A stretch of DNA of 53,858 bases, from positions 1-53,858 of the forward strand of contig CALJGV010000027.1 in assembly GCA_938075305.1 (NCBI GenBank), read 5' to 3'. Of the stretch, positions 15,421 through 23,070 are shown in pieces (positions within the stretch are counted from its first letter, which is position 1; each line of letters starts with the position of its first letter). This DNA is from an uncultured bacterium (GTDB taxonomy: Bacteria; Planctomycetota; UBA1135; GCA-002686595). Below the pieces are notes generated by a model. The model was given only the letters and a program-made list of their open reading frames with translations. It was not told the origin of the DNA and did no database searches. A program made the translations under genes and the position numbers.

Positions 15421-17868
15421 TCAGTTCCCGATGGGCGGGAACACCCGCGCCGGGTCCCGGTCGACCCAGATCGTCGGGACGTCGTCGGTCCCAGCCGTCC
15501 CGGCGGGGTCATTCGGGTTCGACGAGCCAAGCGTCCAGATGGCGCCGGATTGCAGCACCCGTACGACGCTCCCTGACTCGAAGGAGTCGTCCGCGCTCGC
15601 GCCGTCGTCGATGAGGAACCCGAGGAAGTTGTAGGCGCTCGAGAGGACTCCGTTGGAGCCGAAGGCAAAGACCGCGAGGTCCGTGTGCCCCTCCGCGTTG
15701 GCCCGTCCACCCGCAGCGATCAGGGTGCCGTCCGGTCCGATCGCGAGCGAACGCAGGCTCGTGTCGCGCCCGAAGTCGATGTCAGAGTTGTTGGTGGAGC
15801 CCTCGCGGAGGGTGACCACCCCAGTCCCCGTGGTGGGTGACGACAGGCTGCCAGCGAACGAGGTATCCGGGTTCCCGTCGGGCAGCAGTCGCCAGAGCGC
15901 AGGCTGGTCGCGGACCGTCGCCCCGCCAAAGGCCCCCGTCAGGGATCCGGCGAGGACGAGGTTCGAGGCGCTGTCCAAGCTCGCCTCACCGCACCGCGCG
16001 CCGTACGTCGCGCCACCAAAGAACCGCAGGGGCTCCACGGCACCCCCGCTGAAGCCAGGGACCGCGCCCCCGGACGCGGGGTCGATGGCGAGGACCCGGA
16101 TTCCGCCGCCGGCGTGCCCGACCACGTAGTAGCGATCCCCCGCGACGACGACCTCCGAGGCCCCCTCGTTGCCGAATTCCGGAGTTGCGGGGTCGACCAC
16201 GACACCCGCCGCACCGAAGCCGGAATCCAGGGTGAGGTCCGGGAGCAGGCTCCAGGTGACGAAGCTGCGGGAACCGATACCCAGGAAACCCACTGCCACG
16301 AAGCCACCGGACGCCGTCGGCGCCAGGTCGAGGACGGCCTGATCGGTGATCGATGGATTGGGGAGGTCCACCCGGCTGGAGGCGGCGCCCTCCGGCGCCA
16401 CGCGCCACACGCACGCCTGGGAGAAGCCGCTGGAGACGCTCCCACGGGCCCACCCGCCGACGATCAGGTCGCCGGTGAGCGCGTCCACCGCGAGAGAGGT
16501 GGCGCCGCTCACATCGAAGGGGGACACCTCCAACACGCGGACACCGCCGTCTCCGAAGTCCGGGTCGAGCCGGCCGTCCGGGAGGTTGGCGCCGACCTCG
16601 GAGGCGTCGCTGGCCCGAAAGCGCGCGACGAAGGCGGTGGACGCCGTCCCGCAGCCGGGCTCGAGGCAGTCGTCCGTCCGCCAGCCGCAGGCCACGACCT
16701 CGCCCGAGGCGAGCTCCACCGCGTCCGAGATGAAGGCCCGCGCTCCGGCGCCGCCGAGCTCGGGGTGGTTCTTGATGTCGAGGAAGGCGCAGCCGCCACC
16801 GAAGAACTGGGCATCGAACGTGAACTGAGCGTCCGCCGAGTTGTTCGGCTGGGGGAGCACGGAGATCCGGAGCTCGTTGATCCCGCTGGTCTTGGGGGAG
16901 CAGTAGCTGAGGAAGTAGAAGCTGTTCGCGAGGTCCCGGACCTGACCACCGATCTCCTCGAAGGCCTCGGCGAGCTCCCCGAACTCGGTCGCCGTGGCGG
17001 TCCCATTGGGCCCCAGCGCCGCGAGCACGGCCGCGTCGTACTCCTGGCCCACCCCGATGGTGAACGCGGTGTGCTCCGTACCCTCCGGGCTGACGCCCTC
17101 GATGGCGTCGAGGGCATCCTGTAGCGAGACCGCGGGCCCGGCCTGGTGGGTCCCGTCCGTGAACGTCACGAGGGTGAGCGAGCGGTTCTCCACTCCGGTG
17201 TTGGCGGCGCTCACGTCGACCTCGTCGAGGGCGCTGACCCCGTCCACCACCGCCCCGTAGAGGTTGGTCGACGTGCTGAACGGCGGCTCGTTGTTGAGGG
17301 CGTCGATGGCCGCGAGCAGGAGCTCACGGTCGTTGGAGAACCCGAAGTCGTACCCCGAGATCTCGTGGATCATGGGCGACCCATCGAACCAGCTGATCTT
17401 GACGAAGTTCTCCGGCTCGGCCGTGACCGCCTCGATGAACTGCCGGGCCCCCGCCTGCACCTCGGCCGCTCCGGCCGACTGCACGCTGTTGCTGCGGTCC
17501 AGGATCAGGTGCAGGTAGGACCGGAAGACCTGGGGCTGGGCCACCAGGCGCTGGGCGCTCTCCGTCTGGGAGACCAGCTGCTCGTTCTCGTAGACGTTGA
17601 AGTCTGCGCCGGTCAGGTCCGCCGCGGGGGAGCCGTCGCCCTCCGTGACCTTCAGGAACACGCTGACCCGTCCGGGTAGGTCCACCCGGGCGTCCGGGGA
17701 AAGGGCCGTGACGGTGGCGGGCGTCCCGGCCCCCGGCGCCTGGCTCCCGCCGCCTCCCCCACCACAGGCGGTGAGGGGCGCCAGCGAGAGGGCCCCGGCA
17801 AGCAGCAGTCGGAGAGATCGTGAGCGGCCGCGCGGGGCCGCCTCGTGTGCGGATTCGGTCTTCGGCAT
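15421..17868 (-). CDS. VWA-domain lipoprotein with delta-60-type beta-propeller repeats
   Basis: 815 residues from the ATG at 17868; the frame is open 57 nt further but this start gives the right signal distance (LLLAGALSLAPLTAC, lipid Cys near 35, then a Gly run). Residues about 100-330 form a von Willebrand factor A domain: LDRSNS (MIDAS DxSxS), a Thr in STSTNLYGAV, and FTDGTH. The C-terminal half (about 390-800) holds repeats of the delta-60/DUF5122 kind: GRLDPDFGDGGV, LTLDSGFGAAGV, NPDTSF, each followed by LAIGPDGTLIAAGG-like strands. The protein is presumably displayed at the cell surface and may bind ligand through MIDAS metal. It is monocistronic, converging with the barrel gene. Function is unknown. 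Confidence 0.82.
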   Translation of the reverse strand: MPKTESAHEAAPRGRSRSLRLLLAGALSLAPLTACGGGGGGSQAPGAGTPATVTALSPDARVDLPGRVSVFLKVTEGDGSPAADLTGADFNVYENEQLVSQTESAQRLVAQPQVFRSYLHLILDRSNSVQSAGAAEVQAGARQFIEAVTAEPENFVKISWFDGSPMIHEISGYDFGFSNDRELLLAAIDALNNEPPFSTSTNLYGAVVDGVSALDEVDVSAANTGVENRSLTLVTFTDGTHQAGPAVSLQDALDAIEGVSPEGTEHTAFTIGVGQEYDAAVLAALGPNGTATATEFGELAEAFEEIGGQVRDLANSFYFLSYCSPKTSGINELRISVLPQPNNSADAQFTFDAQFFGGGCAFLDIKNHPELGGAGARAFISDAVELASGEVVACGWRTDDCLEPGCGTASTAFVARFRASDASEVGANLPDGRLDPDFGDGGVRVLEVSPFDVSGATSLAVDALTGDLIVGGWARGSVSSGFSQACVWRVAPEGAASSRVDLPNPSITDQAVLDLAPTASGGFVAVGFLGIGSRSFVTWSLLPDLTLDSGFGAAGVVVDPATPEFGNEGASEVVVAGDRYYVVGHAGGGIRVLAIDPASGGAVPGFSGGAVEPLRFFGGATYGARCGEASLDSASNLVLAGSLTGAFGGATVRDQPALWRLLPDGNPDTSFAGSLSSPTTGTGVVTLREGSTNNSDIDFGRDTSLRSLAIGPDGTLIAAGGRANAEGHTDLAVFAFGSNGVLSSAYNFLGFLIDDGASADDSFESGSVVRVLQSGAIWTLGSSNPNDPAGTAGTDDVPTIWVDRDPARVFPPIGN

Positions 17869-18004
17869 GGTCGGGGACTCCGGGAGCGCCGAGGACCCCC
17901 GCCCCGACCCCGCGCGGGCCGCCAAGACTGTGGAGAAGTACAGGGGGCAGACTCAAGGGAAGTCCCCCACCTCTGGCCAGCCGCCGCGGGCTCGACCCGC
18001 TCTC

Positions 18005-19123
18005 CTAGCCTCGCCCCATCGCGTCGTCCAGCGCCGCGAGGCAGAGCTTGACGTTTCGCTCGGTGGAGCCGGCCCCCATGAGGCCGACCCGCCAGGTGTT
18101 GCCCTTCATGGGCCCGAGCCCGCCGCCGATCTCGAGGCCGAAGTGCTCCAGCAGGTGGCCCCTCACAGCGGCGTCGTCCACGCCGTCGGGGATTGCGATG
18201 GTGGTCAGCGGGGCGAGCCGCTCCGCCTCGGGGACCCGCGCGGCGAGCCCTAGGGCCTCGAGGCCCTCGCAGAGCATCTTCGAGTGGCGGCGGTGCCGGT
18301 CGAAGCGGGCCTCCAGCCCCTCCTCCAGCACGAGCCTCAGGGCCTCGTGGAGGCCGTAGAGCATGTTGATCGGCGCGGTGTGGTGGTAGCTGCGCTCCTC
18401 ACCCCAGTAGCCCTGGATCAGCGAGAGGTCCAGGTACCAGGACTGCACCGGCGTCTTGCGCGCCTTCATCTTCTCCACCGCGCGCTCGGAGAAGGTGACG
18501 GGGGCGAGGCCCGGCGGGCAGGAGAGGCACTTCTGGGTGCCTGAGTACGCGGCGTCCACGCCCCAACCGTCGATCTCCACCGCGTGCCCCGCCAGGGAGG
18601 TCACGCAGTCGATGAGCAGGAGCGCCCCGAGCTCGTCGGCCAGCTCCCGCACGGCGGGGATGGGCTGGAGCACCCCGGTCGACGTCTCCGCATGGACGAC
18701 GGCGACGAGGTCGTAGCGGTCGTGCTCGGCGCCGGCGCGCAGGGCCTCCGCCTCGAAGGCCCGGCCCCACTCGCCCTTGACCTCCGTCACCTCAGCGCCG
18801 CAGCGGCGGGCCACCTCGGCCATGCGCGTCCCGAAGACGCCGTTCACTCCGACCAGGACCCGGTCGCCTGGCTCGAGGAGGTTGACCATGCAGGTCTCCA
18901 TCCCCGCTGAACCTGTCCCCGACATGGGCATGGTCAGCTGGTTCTCGGTCCTGAAGACGGACCGCAGCATGCTCCCGATCTCGTCCATGACCTCGAGGAA
19001 CCGCGGGTCGAGGTGCCCGAGGGTCGGGCGGGCCATGGCGGCGAGCACCGCGTCGTCCACGTCGGAGGGCCCAGGGCCCATCAGGACCCGTCTCGGGGGA
19101 GTCAGCGCGGTGGGGATGGACAT
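18005..19123 (-). CDS. class V aminotransferase (alanine-glyoxylate / serine-pyruvate type)
   Basis: 372 residues from the ATG at 19123; an in-frame ATG 75 nt upstream gives an atypical N-terminus and is rejected. The start [20 protein letters not shown] is characteristic of the AGT/SGAT family. PLP-binding features are SGTGSAGME (69-76), Asp172 in LIDCVTS and Schiff-base Lys198 in [14 protein letters not shown]-terminal [17 protein letters not shown] completes the active site. It interconverts an amino acid (Ala or Ser) and glyoxylate or pyruvate in the cytosol, as in photorespiration-like or glycine-serine metabolism. It stands alone, with no pathway neighbours, so the preferred amino donor is uncertain. 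Confidence 0.92.
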   Translation of the reverse strand: MSIPTALTPPRRVLMGPGPSDVDDAVLAAMARPTLGHLDPRFLEVMDEIGSMLRSVFRTENQLTMPMSGTGSAGMETCMVNLLEPGDRVLVGVNGVFGTRMAEVARRCGAEVTEVKGEWGRAFEAEALRAGAEHDRYDLVAVVHAETSTGVLQPIPAVRELADELGALLLIDCVTSLAGHAVEIDGWGVDAAYSGTQKCLSCPPGLAPVTFSERAVEKMKARKTPVQSWYLDLSLIQGYWGEERSYHHTAPINMLYGLHEALRLVLEEGLEARFDRHRRHSKMLCEGLEALGLAARVPEAERLAPLTTIAIPDGVDDAAVRGHLLEHFGLEIGGGLGPMKGNTWRVGLMGAGSTERNVKLCLAALDDAMGRG

Positions 19124-19433
19124 GTTGGCGATCGACGCGGAGGAGAAGTCGGGCACGTGGGGCCCGCACATCTTCGGGCCGCGCCGGCCGCCGTCCACCT
19201 CGGGCAGGCCAGATCCTCACGCCCGGGGGCCTCTCCTGCCCGACGAACCGGGCCGCCGAGCCCCACCGACGGGTGTCCCAGGACGATGCAGTCCCCCGCC
19301 CAGGGCCCCGCCCAGGGCCCGGCAGGCGCGTAGCCAGATGTCGCAACGGGAGGTTCTGTTCGCTTGTTGTACGCTCGTTCGGTCGCGGGCGCTGCCCCGC
19401 CTCCGAGCCCTTCCCTACTTGCCCTTCTCAGAC
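19124..19433. other. 310-bp divergent intergenic region
   Basis: This lies between the divergent aminotransferase and secreted-protein genes, so it should hold both promoters. A near-perfect direct repeat of GCCCAGGGCCC sits around 19300-19322. No clear -35/-10 pair, RNA gene or additional ORF with protein-like composition could be supported. Confidence 0.5.
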
Positions 19434-20507
19434 ATGAACCGTCTGCTCACCAGCTTCACGCTCCTTGCGGCCACCTCCGGCATCAGTACGGCCCAGCAGC
19501 CCTCCATCTACGTCGATATCGGGAGCACCTCGGGGGGCGCCGGTACCCCGTCGAGCACCTTCGGAGCAGCCGCGTCGACGGGCGGATTCTGGAACGACCT
19601 CGACCTCGACTTCGTCGGGGGCCCTGTCCTGGTCAGCCCGCCGCTCAACGACATCGGGAACAACCCGACCCCCGTGACTCTCACCTGGGACGGGCTCGGC
19701 TCGGACCCGGTCCCGCTCTTCTTCGACGAACCCTGCACGACCGCCCTCGACGACGCCGCGCTCATGGACGACTGCGGCTACATCGGTGGCCCGAGCCAGT
19801 TCCGCTTCGACGGTCTGCCCGGCGGGACGTACACGGTCTACACCTACGCGATGGCGCCGGACAGCCCCGCGTTCCTGACCAACGTCTTCGTTCCCGGCTC
19901 CGCGGATCCCGCCCAGGACGTCGGCGGGGACTTCTGCTCCGGCTACCTGGCGGGGATCACCCACGCCGAGCACACGGTCACCGTGGGCGTGGGCCAGCCG
20001 CTGATCATCGACATCAGCGTCACCGCCTCCTTCGACAGCCTGAACGGCATCCAGCTCTTCCCCGGCTCGGGCCCGAGCTTCGGGACGAGCTTCTGCGGGC
20101 CCGCCGTGACGAACTCGTCGGGCGCACCCGCCGAGATCAGCGTGAGCGGTACGCCCGTGGCCTCGCTCAATGACCTGACCCTCATCTGCAGCTCGATGCC
20201 GGCGAACTCCTTCGGCTTCTTCCTGGTCAGCCAGAACCAGGGCTTCGTGGCCAACCCCGGCGGAAGCCAGGGCGACCTGTGCCTCGGCGGCGCCATCGGC
20301 CGCTACGTCGGTCCCGGACAGATCCTCAACTCGGGTGCCGGGGGCCAGATCTCCCTGGCCGCGGACCTGACCCAGATCCCCAGCCCGACCGGATTCATCT
20401 CGGCCTCGCCTGGAGACATCTTCAACTTCACCACCTGGTTCCGTGACTCCTCCATGGGCACGGCGACCTCCAACTTCTCACAGGGCGTCCAGGTGACGTT
20501 CCAGTAG
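19434..20507 (+). CDS. secreted protein with planctomycete-type C-terminal surface module
   Basis: 357 residues from ATG 19434, with a signal peptide ending near ISTAQQ. The N-terminal 220 residues form a Gly/Asp-rich beta region ([39 protein letters not shown]). From about 222 the C-terminal module begins: [12 protein letters not shown], then [39 protein letters not shown] and a terminal FTTWFRDS followed by [12 protein letters not shown] recall this roughly 130-residue module as common at the ends of many secreted proteins in marine planctomycetes, probably a surface or sorting domain; that is memory, not a search. Function of the N-terminal part is unknown. A strong terminator follows. Confidence 0.78.
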   Translation: MNRLLTSFTLLAATSGISTAQQPSIYVDIGSTSGGAGTPSSTFGAAASTGGFWNDLDLDFVGGPVLVSPPLNDIGNNPTPVTLTWDGLGSDPVPLFFDEPCTTALDDAALMDDCGYIGGPSQFRFDGLPGGTYTVYTYAMAPDSPAFLTNVFVPGSADPAQDVGGDFCSGYLAGITHAEHTVTVGVGQPLIIDISVTASFDSLNGIQLFPGSGPSFGTSFCGPAVTNSSGAPAEISVSGTPVASLNDLTLICSSMPANSFGFFLVSQNQGFVANPGGSQGDLCLGGAIGRYVGPGQILNSGAGGQISLAADLTQIPSPTGFISASPGDIFNFTTWFRDSSMGTATSNFSQGVQVTFQ

Positions 20508-20540
20508 TCGCTGGTTCCACCCGCCTTCGCTGGCCCATCG

Positions 20541-20573
20541 CCCATCAGGCGACTGGGCCCATCAGGCGACTGG
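20541..20573. repeat. 17-bp tandem direct repeat, two copies
   Basis: CCCATCAGGCGACTGG occurs at 20541-20556 and 20558-20573, between the secreted-protein stop and its terminator; a partial copy (CCCATC) precedes it. Confidence 0.8.
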
Positions 20574-20579
20574 CCCACG

Positions 20580-20621
20580 AAGGAGGCCCCGGAGCGTCGC
20601 TCCGGGGCCTCCTTTTCCCTT
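20580..20621 (+). terminator. intrinsic terminator after the secreted-protein gene
   Basis: Perfect 16-bp stem (20580-20595/20599-20614), loop GTC, followed by TTCCCTT. This is the clearest rho-independent terminator in the window. Confidence 0.8.
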
Positions 20622-20647
20622 GGGCGCCAGGGAGAGCGCCGGTGACC

Positions 20648-20983
20648 TCAGAGGGTCGCGGTGAATCGAGTCCCCTCGAAGGCCGCGATCAGCGCCTTGG
20701 GATCAAGGGTGGTCCCGGCACAGTCGACGGTCGCCGTCTTCTTGTCGTAGTCCACCACGACGTCGGACTCTTCGATTCCGTCGAGTTCAGCAAGTGCAGA
20801 CCGCACTTGCGGGGGGCAACCCGCGCCTCAGGTCATCCCCGTGAGCCGGAGCGTCACGGTCTGGGCTTTGGCGGCGCCCATACCGGCGGCGTTGCCATCG
20901 GCAGGGGGAACGGTCTCGCTGGTCTCCGCGGTGCAGGCCACGAGGCCGAGGGCGAGAACCGCGGGGAGGAGGGTCTTGAACAT
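20648..20983 (-). CDS. candidate selenoprotein: heavy-metal-associated (HMA/MerP-like) lipoprotein with in-frame UGA
   Basis: Read through one internal UGA (20830-20828), the frame from ATG 20983 to a UGA stop at 20650-20648 gives 111 residues. The N-terminus MFKTLLPAVLALGLVAC is a lipoprotein signal (lipid Cys17). After a short linker comes an HMA fold: QTVTLRLTGMT-U52-GAGC56PPQVRSAL, then VVVDYDKKTATV and a final strand. U52 falls exactly where the first Cys of the GMTC metal-binding motif belongs, with the second Cys at 56. Both halves share frame and codon usage, and without read-through the second half would be orphaned. A hairpin with a GGUCU loop follows the UGA (separate entry). HMA domains bind soft metal ions such as Cu(I), Hg(II) or Zn; Sec would strengthen soft-metal binding. 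No sel genes lie in the window. The alternative is a nonsense mutation. Confidence 0.82.
20790..20810 (-). promoter_or_regulatory. putative bacterial SECIS element
   Basis: On the mRNA, GCAAGUGC and GCACUUGC (20810-20803 and 20797-20790) form a perfect 8-bp stem around the loop GGUCU (20802-20798), beginning 17 nt after the UGA. The apical UGC/GCA closing pairs and GGUCU loop resemble, as I recall it, the SelB-binding loop of E. coli fdhF. G residues open the loop as required. Confidence 0.75.
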
Positions 20984-21015
20984 GTTGATCGGGGTGGGGT
21001 TGAGGGGACTGCCAT

Positions 21016-21021
21016 AGTCTA
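21016..21021 (-). promoter_or_regulatory. putative -10 element for the candidate selenoprotein gene
   Basis: TAGACT on the minus strand, 32 nt before the ATG; the overlapping TAGTCT on the plus strand could serve the divergent pseudouridine synthase gene. No convincing -35 is visible. Confidence 0.25.
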
Positions 21022-21092
21022 GCCCAACTCCCCCGGGGCGCCGAAGGGAGGCGACCCTCACTCCACCAGGCGCTCTCACGCCCCCCCTGGAC

Positions 21093-21749
21093 ATGACCCT
21101 GAAGGACCTCGAAGGCCGGATCCTCCTCGAAACGGGGACCCTCCTCGTCCTCGACAAGCCCCCTGGCCTCCCCTCCACGGGCCGGAGTCTCGACGATGAC
21201 GACTGCCTCCAGCACGCGCTGATCCAGCGCGCGGGGGCCATGGTCTGGGCAGCGCACCAGCTCGACGCGGACACGAGCGGCGTGAACGTGTTCACCACGG
21301 CGAAGCGCGACGTGGCTCCCCTCAAGAAGGCCCTCACCGCGCCGTCGGCCCGCAAGCAGTACCTGGCCATCGTGCATGGCACCCCGGACTGGGACACCCT
21401 GCCCGTGACGGCCCCCATCGGGATGGTGGACGGCACGAGCCTCGGCGTCACCGACCGCGGCCGGGACGCACGCTCCGAGTTCGAGGTCCTCGACCGTGGT
21501 CCGGAACATTCCCTGGTCCGTGTGAGGATCACGACCGGACGAACCCACCAGATCCGAATTCACGCCGCCCACCTCGGCCATCCCCTCGTCGGCGAGGAGT
21601 GGTACCGCTCGCCGCCCTGCACCGTCCACCCCCGCCAGGCCCTCCATGCGGGCCGGCTCACCCTCGAGGGAGAGCTTCGCCTCGACGTGGAGGCGCCGAT
21701 CCCCGACGATCTCAGCCTGCTCGCCCGAGCGCTGGGCCTCCGCCTCTAG
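21093..21749 (+). CDS. RluA-family pseudouridine synthase
   Basis: 218 residues, the short form lacking an S4 domain. The catalytic motif is AAHQLDADTSG at 53-63 with Asp58; the family usually has HRLD, so Gln replaces Arg56. Further motifs are LVLDKPPGLPS at 18, RKQYLAIVHG, and TGRTHQIRIHAAHLGHPLVGE. The enzyme isomerises uridine to pseudouridine in rRNA or tRNA. Which RNA and position is modified cannot be told; RluA/TruC-like short members act on tRNA or 23S helices. It starts 110 bp from the divergent candidate selenoprotein gene and is followed after 88 bp by the RND adaptor, so it is probably monocistronic. Confidence 0.9.
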   Translation: MTLKDLEGRILLETGTLLVLDKPPGLPSTGRSLDDDDCLQHALIQRAGAMVWAAHQLDADTSGVNVFTTAKRDVAPLKKALTAPSARKQYLAIVHGTPDWDTLPVTAPIGMVDGTSLGVTDRGRDARSEFEVLDRGPEHSLVRVRITTGRTHQIRIHAAHLGHPLVGEEWYRSPPCTVHPRQALHAGRLTLEGELRLDVEAPIPDDLSLLARALGLRL

Positions 21750-21837
21750 CCCGCGAGCCACCGACGACCCCTCGCATCGTTCATTCGCCGCCGGGCGAAC
21801 CAGGAAGTAGCGGGCCGAAGGCGTCCGAGATCGCCCC

Positions 21838-23070
21838 ATGAAACAGCAACCTCGAACCCCAGTCGCGGCGCTCCTCGCCCTCTCGCTCACCGTGGGCTGC
21901 GCCCCCCAGGCATCACCCGGTGCGGCCACCGGCGAGGACGGCGGGAAGCGCTCCGCTCCCGTCGAGGTCGCCGAGATCCGGGTCGGCCCCCTCACCGAAC
22001 GGCGGGTCTTCACCGGGACCCTGGAGGCCTCCGCCGAGGTCGTGGTGGCGCCGCGCGTCGCTGGCAACGTGGAGCGCCTCTCGGTCGACATCGGCGATCC
22101 CGTCGAGAACGGTCAGGTGATCGCCTGGATCGACGACGACGAGCTCGTCCAGGCGGTGGCCCAGTCGGAGGCGGACCTTGCGGTAAGCCAGGCGACCCTC
22201 GAGGAGGCGGAGGCCTCCGCGAGCCTCGCGGAGCGCGTCCTCGCTCGTCAGGCCCTGCTCCAGAAGGACGGCATCGCCTCCTCGGCCGAGCTCGATAGCG
22301 CCGAGGCCGCCGACGCCGCGAGCCGCGCGATGGTCGCCGTCGCGAAGGCCCGGGTCGTGCGAAGTGAGGCCGCCCTCGAGACCGCGCGCGTCCGCCTCGG
22401 CCAGACACGCATCGTCGCCGAGTGGGAGCAGACCGCCCCGGCGCCCCCCGGGGGACGCGGTGCGGGGGACGGCGCGGGCGCCGCGGCCGGCCCCTCGCGA
22501 TTCATCGCCGAGCGGTTCGTGGACGTGGGGTCGATCGTCAACTCCAGCACACCCCTCGTCTCCCTCGTGGCCCTCGACCCCATCGTCGCCGTCGTCTTCG
22601 TCCCCGAGCGTGACTTCTCGAGGCTCGCGGTCGACCAGCGCGCCACCTTCACGACGGACGCCTACCCGGGGCAGACGTTCCCCGGCCGCGTGGCGCGCAT
22701 CGCCCCGGTCTTCCGGCGGAGCACCCGGCAAGTCCGGGTCGAGCTGGAGGTCCAGAACGCCGACCTCCGCCTCCGACCCGGGATGTTCGTCCGCGCCACG
22801 CTAGAGCTCGACCACGCCGACGAAGCCACGATCGTCCCCGTGGACGCCCTCATCACCCGTGAAGGGATCGAGGGCGTGTTCGTCGTGCCGAGCGGCGCCA
22901 GGACCGTGCGCTGGGCGCCGGTCCGCCGAGGTCTCCACGAGGGAGGCTTGGTCCAGGTGCTCGGGGATGGTCTCTCGGGCGCGGTGGTGACCCTCGGCCA
23001 GGAGCTATGCGATGACGGCAGCGAGGTGAACGTGTTTTCCGCGGGCGTCGAGCCCGGCACGGAACAATGA
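21838..23070 (+). CDS. RND efflux periplasmic adaptor (membrane fusion protein), lipoprotein
   Basis: 410 residues with a lipobox signal ([10 protein letters not shown], Cys21). The order is typical of HlyD/AcrA adaptors: a lipoyl half ([32 protein letters not shown]), a coiled-coil hairpin at about 100-185 ([22 protein letters not shown]), the second lipoyl half ([11 protein letters not shown]), a beta-barrel ([14 protein letters not shown]) and a C-terminal membrane-proximal domain. A Pro/Gly/Ala-rich insert (about 200-221) replaces the usual short connection into the second lipoyl half. Its last 4 bases overlap the permease start, so the two are translated together. No TolC-like outer-membrane gene accompanies them. 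The substrate is unknown. Confidence 0.92.
   Translation: MKQQPRTPVAALLALSLTVGCAPQASPGAATGEDGGKRSAPVEVAEIRVGPLTERRVFTGTLEASAEVVVAPRVAGNVERLSVDIGDPVENGQVIAWIDDDELVQAVAQSEADLAVSQATLEEAEASASLAERVLARQALLQKDGIASSAELDSAEAADAASRAMVAVAKARVVRSEAALETARVRLGQTRIVAEWEQTAPAPPGGRGAGDGAGAAAGPSRFIAERFVDVGSIVNSSTPLVSLVALDPIVAVVFVPERDFSRLAVDQRATFTTDAYPGQTFPGRVARIAPVFRRSTRQVRVELEVQNADLRLRPGMFVRATLELDHADEATIVPVDALITREGIEGVFVVPSGARTVRWAPVRRGLHEGGLVQVLGDGLSGAVVTLGQELCDDGSEVNVFSAGVEPGTEQ

Noticed and set aside
20648..20983. Simple nonsense pseudogene as explanation of the UGA
   Set aside because: Not excluded, but less likely: the UGA is at the one metal-binding Cys, frame and composition stay intact, and a SECIS-like hairpin follows.
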